From JANNRR01 sp031401675 (GTDB lineage: Bacteria > Pseudomonadota > Alphaproteobacteria > Rhodobacterales > Rhodobacteraceae): a stretch of 48,964 bases of DNA. The notes under the pieces were generated by a model that searched no databases, was not told where the DNA came from, and saw nothing but the letters and a program-made list of their open reading frames with translations. Shown piece by piece: positions 1-8,481 of the stretch. The translations under genes and the position numbers were made by a program. The stretch spans positions 1 to 48,964 of the forward strand of contig JANNRR010000162.1 of assembly GCA_031401675.1 (NCBI GenBank), given 5' to 3'. Each line of letters starts with the position of its first letter. The stretch's first letter is position 1.

Positions 1-77
1 TGCCCGGCCTGCCCAAGGTGCCCTCGGCCCAGACCATCCGGCTGAACGACGCGGGCCAGATCGAAGGGCTGTTCTGA
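1..77 (+). CDS. fhs: Formate--tetrahydrofolate ligase, C-terminal end (partial)
   Basis: Only the last 24 codons are in the window, read from base 3 to the TGA at 75-77. They give the C-terminal tail PGLPKVPSAQTIRLNDAGQ followed by IEGLF, which matches the conserved end of formate-THF ligases (GLP.VPSA....ND.G.I.GLF). The enzyme makes 10-formyl-THF from formate, ATP and THF in the cytoplasm. The folD gene about 375 bases downstream on the same strand works on the next one-carbon states, which supports the call. The start lies outside the window. Confidence 0.8.
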   Translation, partial: PGLPKVPSAQTIRLNDAGQIEGLF

Positions 78-149
78 TCAAGGTGTCGCGTTGTCCTTTC
101 GGGATGCCTTGGCTATGAGGTGGGCACCCAAAGCGACCGCGAGGCTGCG

Positions 150-455
150 ATGAAGACCCCGGATGACTGCACCACCATGGCCGAGATCAGGGCCGAGATC
201 GACCGGCTGGATGCAGAGCTGGTGGCGCTGTTTGCCGACCGCACCGGCTACATCGACCGGGCGGCGGCGATCAAGACCGGATTGGGCCTGCCCGCCCGGA
301 TCGATACGCGGGTCGAGGAGGTGGTGGCCAACGTGCGGCGTCATGCAGCGACGCACGGGCTGCCGCAGGACAAAATCGAAAAGCTGTGGCGCAAGCTGAT
401 CGACTGGTCGATCGCCCGCGAAGAGGACAGTCTGGGGAAGGACCCTGTGGAATGA
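150..455 (+). CDS. Chorismate mutase, AroQ type
   Basis: A 101-residue protein with the all-helical AroQ pattern: an N-terminal helix IRAEIDRLDAELVALFADR, a conserved Lys near residue 42 (AAIKTG), an Arg near 50, and a C-terminal helix KLWRKLIDWSIAREE. The family converts chorismate to prephenate in the cytoplasm. Some small AroQ proteins instead act as isochorismate-pyruvate lyases, so the substrate is not certain. I chose the ATG at 150 because a GCGAGG stretch sits just upstream; a GTG at 120 would add ten residues. Its stop overlaps the folD start (ATGA, 452-455), so it is probably translationally coupled to folD, an odd partner for an aromatic amino acid enzyme. Confidence 0.8.
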   Translation: MKTPDDCTTMAEIRAEIDRLDAELVALFADRTGYIDRAAAIKTGLGLPARIDTRVEEVVANVRRHAATHGLPQDKIEKLWRKLIDWSIAREEDSLGKDPVE

Positions 456-1342
456 CGGCAAGGATCATCGACGGCAAAGCCTTTGCGGCCAAGGTGCGGA
501 CGCAGGTACAGGCCCACGTCGCGCGACTGAAGGCGGAACACGGCCTGGTGCCCGGACTGGCCGTGGTGCTGGTCGGCGAAGACCCGGCGTCGCAGGTCTA
601 CGTCAGGGCCAAAGGCAAGCAGACCGCCGAGGTCGGCATGAACAGCTATGAACACCGGCTGGACCGCGCCACCAGCGAAGCCGATCTGCTGGCGCTGATT
701 GCAAGGCTGAACGCCGACCCGCAAGTGCACGGCATTCTGGTGCAGCTGCCCTTGCCGAAACACCTGAACGAGGACCTGGTGATCAACTCGATCGATCCGG
801 CCAAGGACGTCGACGGCTTTCACATATCGAACGTCGGGCGGCTGGCAACCGGGCAAAAGAGCATGGTTCCTTGCACGCCTCTGGGGTGCCTGATGATGCT
901 GCGCGATCATCATGGCACGTTGGCGGGGATGAATGCGGTGGTGGTCGGGCGCTCCAATATCGTCGGCAAGCCGATGGCGCACCTGTTGCTTCGAGACAGT
1001 TGTACCGTGACGATTGCCCATTCGAGAACCAGGGAACTGGAGCAGGTCTGCCGCCGCGCCGACATTCTGGTGGCAGCTGTCGGCCGGGCCGAAATGATCA
1101 CCGGTGATCATGTCAAACCCGGGGCAACTGTGATCGACGTCGGCATCAACCGGATCGAGCGCGACGGCAAGACGATGTTGGTCGGCGATGTTCATTTTGC
1201 CGGCGCGGCGGCTGTGGCGGGGGCCATCACACCGGTGCCGGGCGGTGTCGGGCCGATGACCATCGCCTGCCTGCTGGCCAACACCCTGACCGCTGCCTGC
1301 CGGGCCAACGGCCTGCCGGAACCGCAGGGACTGACGGCCTGA
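452..1342 (+). CDS. folD: Bifunctional methylene-THF dehydrogenase / methenyl-THF cyclohydrolase FolD
   Basis: A 296-residue FolD of normal length. It shows the active-site Tyr50 and Lys54 (QVYVRAK), the substrate motif DVDGFH near residue 119, the Rossmann NADP motif GRSNIVGKPMA near residues 167-177 and the C-terminal signature PGGVGPMT. The protein interconverts 5,10-methylene-THF and 10-formyl-THF through methenyl-THF. The ATG at 452 overlaps the stop of the chorismate mutase gene; an upstream in-frame start at 386 would only add unconserved residues. With fhs upstream it forms the THF one-carbon interconversion module. Confidence 0.95.
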   Translation: MTARIIDGKAFAAKVRTQVQAHVARLKAEHGLVPGLAVVLVGEDPASQVYVRAKGKQTAEVGMNSYEHRLDRATSEADLLALIARLNADPQVHGILVQLPLPKHLNEDLVINSIDPAKDVDGFHISNVGRLATGQKSMVPCTPLGCLMMLRDHHGTLAGMNAVVVGRSNIVGKPMAHLLLRDSCTVTIAHSRTRELEQVCRRADILVAAVGRAEMITGDHVKPGATVIDVGINRIERDGKTMLVGDVHFAGAAAVAGAITPVPGGVGPMTIACLLANTLTAACRANGLPEPQGLTA

Positions 1343-1673
1343 CCCCGCCCCGGCGGTCAGCCGATCAACCACTTCTGTCCGAATGACCCGCTTCCAGGTC
1401 GCTATTTTTCTTATCCGCATGCCAGAAAGCCCTGACAGACAGCGGCATCGGGGCAGTGCAATTGGGGTGCGGCGTACCGCGGATCCCAAACCGCCGCAAA
1501 CGGCACGCATCGCCGCCATGCCGCGCTCATCGCGCCGGGCGGGTAGCAGCGCACGATAACGTGATGTGACGCACGGCACAAAATCAGACTGAAGTCCGTT
1601 GTTCCGGGTGTCACACCTTGATATTTGCATTCTGCAAAGGGTGATCCGCCAAACCGAGACCAGAGGCAGAATC
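1343..1673. other. Intergenic region, folD to LytTR gene
   Basis: About 330 bases without a gene I can support. Open frames here are short or are extensions of frames antisense to folD, and none has a recognisable protein. The 3' end is more AT-rich and holds a perfect inverted repeat at 1624-1638, listed separately. Confidence 0.5.
1624..1638. promoter_or_regulatory. Palindrome TTTGCA-TTC-TGCAAA upstream of LytTR gene
   Basis: A perfect 6-bp inverted repeat with a 3-bp spacer, 35 to 50 bases before the chosen GTG start of the LytTR regulator. The position suits an operator for a dimeric regulator, possibly autoregulation, but LytTR proteins usually bind direct repeats, so the binder is unknown. 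Confidence 0.3.
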
Positions 1674-2462
1674 GTGGCACTGACGGCCAGGCAGGATTGG
1701 CAAAGGCAGGTTTTCGCGCCGCGTACGCTGGCACTTTGGGCAGTGCTGACGCTGCTGGTAGCGTTGGCCGGACCGTTCGGAACCTATGCCGGCATGCGTT
1801 TTCCGGTCCGGCTTGGTTACTGGGGCGGACTGATCGGTGCATCGATCCCGGTGGCCTACATCTTTCGCGTTCTGACCGATCGCGGGCTGGCGCATCTGCG
1901 CAACTGGCAACGCTCGGTCACCGTTGCGGTGATCTTTTCATCGGCATTTGCGCCCGTGGTCTATCTGACGACCAAGGCGCTGGAGGGCGTCGGTCAGGCG
2001 ACCATGGTGCCGTTCTGGGTCATGTGGCTGACCACTTTTGTCGCTTCCATCCTGGTCTGCACCGTGAAATCACTGTGGCAGCCGGTTTCAGCCGACCTTA
2101 CTGCCGCGCCGCCGGCAGCGTTCGCCCCGGCCATTCCGGCGCACCAGCACATTCCGCAAATACTGGCCCGGATCGACGCCGACAAGCGCGGCGATGTCCT
2201 GCATCTGTCGGTGCGTGATCATTATGTGGTGGTGCAGACGGCGCGGGGCGAGGCGACGCTTCTGATGCGCTTTGCCGATGCGATCCGCGAACTGGACGGG
2301 GTCGAGGGTCTGCAGGTACACCGGTCGCACTGGGTGGCAAAGATGGCGGTCGCCGAACCCGTCCGGGCCAGCGGGCGGCTGCAGTTGCGGCTGCGTGACG
2401 GCAGACTGGTGCCGGTCAGCCGCAGTTATCTGGAAGAGGTCAGGGCCAACGGTCTCCTTTGA
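1674..2462 (+). CDS. Membrane-anchored LytTR-family DNA-binding regulator
   Basis: A 262-residue protein from a GTG at 1674 with AGAGG about ten bases upstream; a start at 1599 is possible but adds unconserved residues. The first half holds about four hydrophobic segments (roughly residues 17-38, 45-62, 78-97 and 105-128). The last hundred residues fit a LytTR DNA-binding domain: a strand motif DVLHLSVRDHYVVVQTARGE, then QVHRSHWVAK and the ending DGRLVPVSRSYLEEVRA. Such proteins are membrane-tethered transcription factors, a one-component design without a receiver domain. Its 3' end overlaps the oppositely oriented pdeM by 37 bases. Signal and targets are unknown. Confidence 0.8.
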   Translation: MALTARQDWQRQVFAPRTLALWAVLTLLVALAGPFGTYAGMRFPVRLGYWGGLIGASIPVAYIFRVLTDRGLAHLRNWQRSVTVAVIFSSAFAPVVYLTTKALEGVGQATMVPFWVMWLTTFVASILVCTVKSLWQPVSADLTAAPPAAFAPAIPAHQHIPQILARIDADKRGDVLHLSVRDHYVVVQTARGEATLLMRFADAIRELDGVEGLQVHRSHWVAKMAVAEPVRASGRLQLRLRDGRLVPVSRSYLEEVRANGLL

Positions 2463-3124
2463 TCGCGCGGCATCGGAATTGTCAGCACCGCCGGGCCGAT
2501 CAGCACGGCCAGCGCTTCGGTCCGCATCAGGCCGCTCAGCACCGGCACATCGCTGTGCAGCCCACCGGTATAGGTGCCGAAAGCCGGCAGGATCACCCGG
2601 TCCCTATCCAGCAGAAAACAGCGCCGAGTCTGCCCGCTGCCACCGGCGGACAATCGCGCCTTTGGGTGGTAGTGCCCCGATACCTCGCCGCTGTCACCGG
2701 GTACGGCGATGTGGCGAAAGACCAGCCCCAGGTGACGCAACTCTGACAAACCGCTGCCGCCCAACAACGACGGGGCCGGATCATGGTTGCCCGCGATCCA
2801 GATCCAGCGCCGGCCGGCCATCATACGGGTCAGCCAAAGCATTTCCGCGTCCGGCAATTCCTCGGCGGCTCGCATGTCGTCGAAACTGTCGCCAAGGCAG
2901 ACCACGGTGGCAGCGCCGGTCCGGTCGATCTCGGCCTCCAGCCGCAGCAGCGTATCCTGATTGGCATAGGGTGGCAGCAGCGTGCCACCCAACCGGGCAA
3001 TCCGGTCGGGCTTGCCCAGATGCAGGTCAGATACCACCAACAGTCGCGCGGCAGGCCAGAACAACGCGCCAGAGCCGCAAGCCTGCAGATCAGCGCCCTG
3101 CAAGTGGAAGGAATAACTGTTCAT
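2426..3124 (-). CDS. pdeM: Ligase-associated DNA damage response endonuclease PdeM
   Basis: A 232-residue metallophosphoesterase with the ordered metal motifs DLHLGK (Asp33, His35), GDSFDD, GNHD and GHYHP. The family belongs to a bacterial repair set of ATP-dependent ligase, Lhr-like helicase, beta-CASP exonuclease and this phosphoesterase. The Lhr-type helicase gene ends only 41 bases upstream on the same strand, which specifies the subfamily. I chose the ATG at 3124; the longer frame would begin with TTG at 3160. Its 3' end overlaps the convergent LytTR gene. Confidence 0.88.
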   Translation of the reverse strand: MNSYSFHLQGADLQACGSGALFWPAARLLVVSDLHLGKPDRIARLGGTLLPPYANQDTLLRLEAEIDRTGAATVVCLGDSFDDMRAAEELPDAEMLWLTRMMAGRRWIWIAGNHDPAPSLLGGSGLSELRHLGLVFRHIAVPGDSGEVSGHYHPKARLSAGGSGQTRRCFLLDRDRVILPAFGTYTGGLHSDVPVLSGLMRTEALAVLIGPAVLTIPMPRDQRRPLALTSSR

Positions 3125-3165
3125 GCTTCGTTCGATGCCTGAACCGGGCAGGGATTGCAAGCGGT

Positions 3166-5577
3166 TCAGGCTAGCCCGGCAGCCCGCATCAGCCGGTCGG
3201 CGGCCTCGGTCAGCAGCCGCTCGCGGCCGGTGCCATGCACCGGAATGCGGCCCTGTTCCAGAAACAGCGGCGCCGCCAAAGGCGTCACCCCGGGCAGGAC
3301 CACATGATCGATCCTTGGGCCTATCCGGGCCAACATCGCCTCTATCCGCCCGAAATCGACCAGACCGCGCAGCGCTTCCTCGCGGGTGATCTGCAACATC
3401 AAATGGTCCGGGTCGTGACGGCGCAATGTGTCATAAAGGATGTCCGATGAAAACGTTGCCTGCCGACCGGATTTGCGCTGCCCCGGCAGGTTGCGCTCGA
3501 TCAGTCCGGCAATCAGCGCCGAGTTGCGAAACGTGCGCTTCATCACCGCGTTGCCCGCCAGCCAGGTATCCAGACCCTGACGCAGGTCAGTCAGCGTGAA
3601 CAGCGGTGCCGCGTCCCGCAGCGGCTCCAGCCCCCAGATCAGCGTGGCGTAATCGGTGGCCACGAACCCCAGCGGGTGCAGCCCCTGTTCCTCCATCCGC
3701 TTGGTCAAGAGCAGTCCCAATGTCTGCTGCGCATTGCGTCCGGCAAAGCCGTAGACGCAGACATGCTCGCGCCCATCATGCGGGAAGCTTTCGACCAGCA
3801 GCCGGTCCACCTCCGGCAGCCGTGACACCTGGCGTTGCAGTGCCAGCCAATGGCCGATGGCCGCAGGCAGTTCCGGCCAGCTGTCCTGCCGGAACATCCG
3901 CAGGATGCGCTCGGTCAACCGGGTGGAAGTGGCGAATTTGGTGCCTGAAAACACCGCAACCCGTGGCTCCCGCCCCGGCTGGCGGGTAACTTCCACGGTC
4001 ATTTCGCGAAGACCTTCATAGCGCACCACTTCGCCGCCGATCAGGAATGTGTCGCCCGGGGTCAGCGACGCGGCAAAGCTTTCCTCAATCTCGCCCAGGG
4101 GCAGCCCGCCCATCCGGCCCTTTAGCCGCACCTTCAGGGTTTCGATGTCGATGATGGTGCCGATGTTCATCCGGATGCCCCGCGTTGCCCGAGGGTCGCG
4201 CAACTGCCACAGCCCGGCGTGCAGTTTCAACCGCTGCCAGCGGTCATAGGCGCGCAGTGCATACCCCCCCGTGGCGGTGAAATCGAGGCACTCGTCAAAC
4301 GCCGCACGGCTCAGCCCGGCATAGGGCCCGGCACTTGTCACCTCGCGGTACAGCGCCTCCGCCGCAAACGGTCCCGCACAGGCCGCGATCAGAATATGCT
4401 GGCAAAGCACATCGCGCGGCCCCGGCCCGCGCGGCTCGCCGTCCAGATCATGTTCGCGCACCGCCTGCAGCGCCGCCTGACATTCTACCACCTCGAACCG
4501 GTTGGCCGGCACCAGGAGCGCCTTGGAGGGCGCGTTATAGCGGTGGTTGGCCCGGCCGATGCGCTGCACTAGCCGCTTGACGTTCTTTGGCGCGCCGACC
4601 TGTATCACCAGATCGACATCGCCCCAGTCGATACCCAGATCAAGACTGCCGGTACAGACCACCGCCCGCAACTGCCCCGCGACCATCGCCGCCTCGACCC
4701 GTTCACGCTGTTCGCGGGCCAGCGAACCATGGTGAATCCCGATCGGCAGATCATCGGAATTGGCAAGCCACAGGTCGCGAAAGAACAATTCCGCCTGTGC
4801 TCGGGTATTGTGAAAGATCAGGGTGATCCGGTGCGCCCGGACCTGCTCCAGAATCTCCGGAATGGCATAGCGGCCACCACCCCCGGCCCACGGCGGCGGC
4901 GTTTCGCTGTCCAGCATGGCGATATCGGGGTTGGGCCCGGGGTCGGCCTGCAGAATGTCGCAGGGATCGGGATGACGGGCCAAGAGATGCGCGATCGCCG
5001 CCGGGTCCTCGACCGTGGCCGACAGCCCGACCCGGCGCGCCCCCGGTACCAGCGCCGACAGCCGCGACAGGCACAGCATCAGCTGATCGCCACGCCGGCT
5101 TTCGGCCAGGGCATGGATCTCGTCGACGATCACCCGGCTCAACCCCGCAAAGATTCGCGGCGCATCCGGATAGCTGATCAGCAGCGCCAGGCTTTCCGGC
5201 GTGGTCAGCAGGATATGAGGTGGATCGGCGCGCTGGCGCAGGCGCTGGCTCTGCGAGGTGTCGCCGGTCCGGTCCTCGATCCGGATCGGCAGCGCCATCT
5301 CTTCCACCGGGCGGCGCAGGTTGCGGCGGATATCGGCGGCCAACGCCTTCAACGGCGAAATGTACAGCGTATGCAGACCCCTGTGCCGGCCGTCGGCCAG
5401 TTCGCACAAGGTCGGCAGGAAACCGGCCAGCGTCTTGCCGCCGCCAGTCGGGGCGATCAGCAACTGCGCCGGAGCGTCGGCGCGATCCAGCATCGCCTGC
5501 TGATGCGGATGCACCTGCCATCCATTGGCGGCGAACCAGTCGGCGAAATGCGGGGGCAGGGCAACCATGGCGAACAT
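3166..5577 (-). CDS. Ligase-associated DNA damage response DEXH-box helicase (Lhr-core type)
   Basis: An 803-residue superfamily 2 helicase of the short Lhr type. Visible motifs are Walker A APTGGGKT near residue 43, motif Ia SPLKAL, the Walker B box DEIH, SATVEDP and the motif VI arginine finger QRIGRANH. The long C-terminal part corresponds to the winged-helix and Lhr-specific domains. Lhr proteins are ATP-dependent 3'-5' DNA translocases. The start ATG at 5577 has an alternative ATG three codons later. It is followed by pdeM. The ligase and exonuclease genes that often complete this cluster are absent here, since the next upstream gene is the tad-linked ATPase. Confidence 0.9.
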   Translation of the reverse strand: MFAMVALPPHFADWFAANGWQVHPHQQAMLDRADAPAQLLIAPTGGGKTLAGFLPTLCELADGRHRGLHTLYISPLKALAADIRRNLRRPVEEMALPIRIEDRTGDTSQSQRLRQRADPPHILLTTPESLALLISYPDAPRIFAGLSRVIVDEIHALAESRRGDQLMLCLSRLSALVPGARRVGLSATVEDPAAIAHLLARHPDPCDILQADPGPNPDIAMLDSETPPPWAGGGGRYAIPEILEQVRAHRITLIFHNTRAQAELFFRDLWLANSDDLPIGIHHGSLAREQRERVEAAMVAGQLRAVVCTGSLDLGIDWGDVDLVIQVGAPKNVKRLVQRIGRANHRYNAPSKALLVPANRFEVVECQAALQAVREHDLDGEPRGPGPRDVLCQHILIAACAGPFAAEALYREVTSAGPYAGLSRAAFDECLDFTATGGYALRAYDRWQRLKLHAGLWQLRDPRATRGIRMNIGTIIDIETLKVRLKGRMGGLPLGEIEESFAASLTPGDTFLIGGEVVRYEGLREMTVEVTRQPGREPRVAVFSGTKFATSTRLTERILRMFRQDSWPELPAAIGHWLALQRQVSRLPEVDRLLVESFPHDGREHVCVYGFAGRNAQQTLGLLLTKRMEEQGLHPLGFVATDYATLIWGLEPLRDAAPLFTLTDLRQGLDTWLAGNAVMKRTFRNSALIAGLIERNLPGQRKSGRQATFSSDILYDTLRRHDPDHLMLQITREEALRGLVDFGRIEAMLARIGPRIDHVVLPGVTPLAAPLFLEQGRIPVHGTGRERLLTEAADRLMRAAGLA

Positions 5578-5600
5578 CTACGCCAACGCGGCGGGCAGAC

Positions 5601-5620
5601 AAAATCCTTCAAAGGATTTT
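5601..5620 (-). terminator. AT-rich inverted repeat ending the tad-side transcription unit
   Basis: A perfect 9-bp inverted repeat, AAAATCCTT and AAGGATTTT separated by two bases, lies between the stop of the AAA+ ATPase and the start of the helicase. On the minus strand the second arm ends in TTTT, so it could act as an intrinsic terminator, although the stem is AT-rich. A second, imperfect AT-rich repeat (around 5625-5645, arms near TTCT and AGAA) is adjacent. Confidence 0.5.
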
Positions 5621-5666
5621 GCCACAATTTTTCTGAAGAATTTTGCGTCCAGGCTGGCCCGGCGCG

Positions 5667-6980
5667 CTACTTCTCGATCTTTTCGACCTTGACGAACATG
5701 TTGGCCCAGGCCCGGTCGATCAGCTCGGCGGTCATCTGGTAGGGAATTCCCTCGAAATTGCAGATCGCAATCATCTGGTCGATCAGGTAGATCGGTTGAT
5801 AATTCGAATAGACATTGCCGATAGTCGGATACTTCACCTTCAACAGATGCATCAGCGCCGCTTCGTTCAGTGGCATCTTGCGCTTGCGCGCCATCATCGC
5901 GAAGATTTTCAGATAGTTTTCCTGATCCGGCCCGTCGATCTTGATCTTGAAGAAAATCCGCCGCAGCGCCGCGCCGTCAAAGATTTCGGCCGGGTGGAAG
6001 TTGGTGGAAAAGATCACCAGCGTGTCGAACGGCACCACGAACTTTTCGCCCGACTGCAGTGCCAGGATGTCATAGTTCATCTCCAAGGGCACGATCCAGC
6101 GGTTGACGATGGACTGCGGCGGCTCTGCCTGGCGGCCAAGGTCGTCGATGATGAACACGCCGCCGGTGGCCTTCAATTGCAGCGACGCCTGATAGGTGCG
6201 TGCCGTCGGATTGTAGGCCAGATCGAGCATCGACAGGTTCAATTCGCCGCCGGTGATCACGGTCGGGCGCTCGCACAGCACGTAGCGGTTGTCGAAGCGG
6301 TTCGAGGTGCGACGCAGCGAATTGGGATCGTCGACCGACGCTTCCGCCTTGGAATGCACGATCGGGTCATAGACCGAAATTACCTGACCGGAATATTCGA
6401 TGGCGCGCGGCACATAGATCTTGTCGCCCAAAGCGTCGCGGATGCCGTTCGAGATCGAGGATTTGCCGTTGCCGGGCGGGCCGTACATCAGGATCGAGCG
6501 GCCGGACGACACCGCCGGGCCAAGATTGTCGATCAGGGACGGCGGCAGGATCAGGTGGCCCATCGCGCCGGTCAGCTGATCGCGGGTCAGCGAGATGTTG
6601 CGGATCGACTGGCGCTTGACCTGTTCGCGGTACACCTCCAGCGGCACCGGAATGGCACCGTAATATTCCGACTGCGCCAGGGCATCCAGCGCCCGCGCCT
6701 TGCCGGCATCGGCCAGCTGATAGCCCATTTCGTTGCCAGAGTTGGCGTGCAATGTGCCCGTCGCCTCCAGCAGCTTCTGGCTTCGGGCCAGATCGATCAG
6801 TTCCTGGGTCACCTGTGCCGACAGGCTGATGACCTTGGCGATGTCGCTGACCTGCTCCAGATTCATCCGGAACATGGTTTTCAACAAGATGTCGCGCAGC
6901 ATCACCAGCGAAATCCCGGTTTCGGCCAACGTGCGCGGCGACGGCGGCGGGGCGACGCTGGTGGTGGTGTGCATGTTCAT
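5667..6980 (-). CDS. AAA+ ATPase linked to the tad locus
   Basis: A 437-residue P-loop ATPase with Walker A GPPGNGKS at about 167-174 and a Walker B strand GGVFIIDDLG near 275-284, followed by an IFSTNFHP sensor-1-like stretch and an ALRRIFF arginine region. The first 110 residues are helical and resemble a winged-helix domain. No membrane segments are seen. Its function is not known to me; I recall such ATPases next to tad genes in Rhodobacteraceae. It lies 105 bases after the prepilin peptidase gene on the same strand and may be co-transcribed. An alternative start is the ATG two codons later. Confidence 0.75.
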   Translation of the reverse strand: MNMHTTTSVAPPPSPRTLAETGISLVMLRDILLKTMFRMNLEQVSDIAKVISLSAQVTQELIDLARSQKLLEATGTLHANSGNEMGYQLADAGKARALDALAQSEYYGAIPVPLEVYREQVKRQSIRNISLTRDQLTGAMGHLILPPSLIDNLGPAVSSGRSILMYGPPGNGKSSISNGIRDALGDKIYVPRAIEYSGQVISVYDPIVHSKAEASVDDPNSLRRTSNRFDNRYVLCERPTVITGGELNLSMLDLAYNPTARTYQASLQLKATGGVFIIDDLGRQAEPPQSIVNRWIVPLEMNYDILALQSGEKFVVPFDTLVIFSTNFHPAEIFDGAALRRIFFKIKIDGPDQENYLKIFAMMARKRKMPLNEAALMHLLKVKYPTIGNVYSNYQPIYLIDQMIAICNFEGIPYQMTAELIDRAWANMFVKVEKIEK

Positions 6981-7085
6981 GGCGTGACATCCGTGTTGCA
7001 GGGCCGCAGCCCGTTGTCAGCACTGAACAGGGAAATTGGGGCGAATTATGGGCCGTTGCCGCGGCATTTGAAGGGATTGTCGCGG

Positions 7086-7574
7086 TTACCCCAGGGCGGC
7101 AGCCTTGATCACCAGATAGAACACCAGCGTGCCGGACAGGGCCAGGCCCATCGGAAAATCGGCGCGTGTCCAAGACTGCCAATCCGGTGCGGCGCTGCGA
7201 AACGCCGGCACCAGCTTCAGGCCGCGATGCGCCGCAAATGCCCCCAGCAGAATGGCGGCGAACAGCGGCAGGATCAGCGGCAGGTCCTCTCGAGCAAAGA
7301 ACGGTGCCATCGCCGCAGCGTACTTGGCGTCGCCGGCCCCGACCAGCCGTGCCATGTTGGCAACAAAGCCGATCGCCAGCACCGCCGCCAGATGCGTCCA
7401 GCGCCACAGATAATCGCCAAAGGGCAGGGCGATCAGCCCGACCACGGCAAAGATCACCGCGAGAACCAGCACCGACTGGTTCGGGATTTTCATGAATTTC
7501 ATGTCGTTCCAGGCCGCCCACAGCGCAACGGGCAGCACGAACGGCAGGAACCACAGGGCCGCGTCCGCGCTCAT
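7086..7574 (-). CDS. cpaA: Prepilin peptidase CpaA/TadV (A24 family)
   Basis: A 162-residue integral membrane aspartic protease with the two catalytic Asp residues in WND (Asp24) and the GxGD-type motif GAGDAK (Asp82). It carries about five hydrophobic segments and lacks the N-terminal methyltransferase part of PilD, as usual for the short Flp-type peptidases. It would cleave the Flp prepilins at the inner face of the inner membrane, after the glycine before the hydrophobic stretch. Its ATG overlaps the stop of the upstream TPR lipoprotein gene (ATGA, 7571-7574). Confidence 0.92.
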   Translation of the reverse strand: MSADAALWFLPFVLPVALWAAWNDMKFMKIPNQSVLVLAVIFAVVGLIALPFGDYLWRWTHLAAVLAIGFVANMARLVGAGDAKYAAAMAPFFAREDLPLILPLFAAILLGAFAAHRGLKLVPAFRSAAPDWQSWTRADFPMGLALSGTLVFYLVIKAAALG

Positions 7575-8434
7575 CCGTTCGACGCGCCGCCTTCGAGGGC
7601 ATCGAGCGAGCGCTGCGCCGCCTCGAAATAGGTGGGCGAGGTGTCGATCGCGTCCTTCAACAGCCCTTGACCAACACTGACATCACCCTGCTTGATCGCC
7701 GACAGCGCCGACGTATACAACAGCTGCGCCCGTTCCTGCTGGCTCATCGCCACCACCGGCAGGTCATATTTGCGTTGCGCCGCCCGGGCCAGCATCAAGT
7801 TGTTTTTCGAGGTGAACAGCGTCGGATCATGGCTGATCGCCTCGGTGAACAGCTTTTCGGCCCCGGGGAAATCGCCGCGTGTCAGTTTGGAATAACCCCA
7901 GTTGTTCAGGACCGGGCCGGGTTTGGTGGTCAAGCCGATGGCAATTTCATAGAAACTGTCGGCCTTTTTCCAATCCTGGTTGCTGTCAGCCACCATCGCC
8001 TCAATCCGGTAGCGCTCGAACGTTTCGAATGTCGGGGGGATCTTGTTCAACTCGGTCTCGGCCAGGTCCCATTCGTTGGCCCGGACCAGCGCATCGGCAT
8101 AGGCGACGCGATCCTCGTTGGTGGCCTCGGGCGAGGCGGCGATCTGCGCCCATGTCGCGGCACCCTGGGCCGCGCTTTTGTTGCGGATCAACGATTTGGC
8201 CAGACCCCGGCGCAGGTCGATCCGGTCGGGGTTTTCGTTCGTTGCCTTGGTGAAATAGGCGACGGCTTCCGCCGGGTCGCCGACCGTCAGCATGATGTCG
8301 TTCAGGTTTGACTCGTCGATGACATTCACCGATTTCATCGCGCGAGCGGCTTCGGCGGTGCTGGTGCCCTGGTTGCAGCCAGCCAACGCCAAGGCGCTGC
8401 CGGTGCACAGCATGATCAGGATAGGGTGGCGCAT
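7571..8434 (-). CDS. TPR-repeat lipoprotein, TadD-like (second copy)
   Basis: A 287-residue protein with a lipoprotein signal peptide ending in the lipobox LALAGC (Cys20). The rest is helical with TPR-like units, for example AVAYFTKATNENPDRIDLRRG and GAEKLFTEAISHDPT. TadD proteins are outer-membrane pilotin-like lipoproteins that help the secretin assemble. It follows another TPR lipoprotein gene and is coupled to cpaA, so this tad locus has two TadD-like genes. Which one acts as pilotin cannot be told from sequence. Confidence 0.85.
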   Translation of the reverse strand: MRHPILIMLCTGSALALAGCNQGTSTAEAARAMKSVNVIDESNLNDIMLTVGDPAEAVAYFTKATNENPDRIDLRRGLAKSLIRNKSAAQGAATWAQIAASPEATNEDRVAYADALVRANEWDLAETELNKIPPTFETFERYRIEAMVADSNQDWKKADSFYEIAIGLTTKPGPVLNNWGYSKLTRGDFPGAEKLFTEAISHDPTLFTSKNNLMLARAAQRKYDLPVVAMSQQERAQLLYTSALSAIKQGDVSVGQGLLKDAIDTSPTYFEAAQRSLDALEGGASNG

Positions 8435-8481
8435 TTCGCGTCCTTTGCTGCTCGATCCTCAGGATGGCCGCTTGTGCAGCC

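Noticed and set aside
341..1630. 429-residue open frame antisense to folD
   Set aside because: It lies wholly opposite a conserved FolD; the translation has no recognisable domain and reflects GC-rich codon bias.
5643..7631. 662-residue plus-strand open frame
   Set aside because: It is antisense to the AAA+ ATPase and prepilin peptidase genes, rich in His, Gln and Arg, the usual mark of antisense frames in such genomes.
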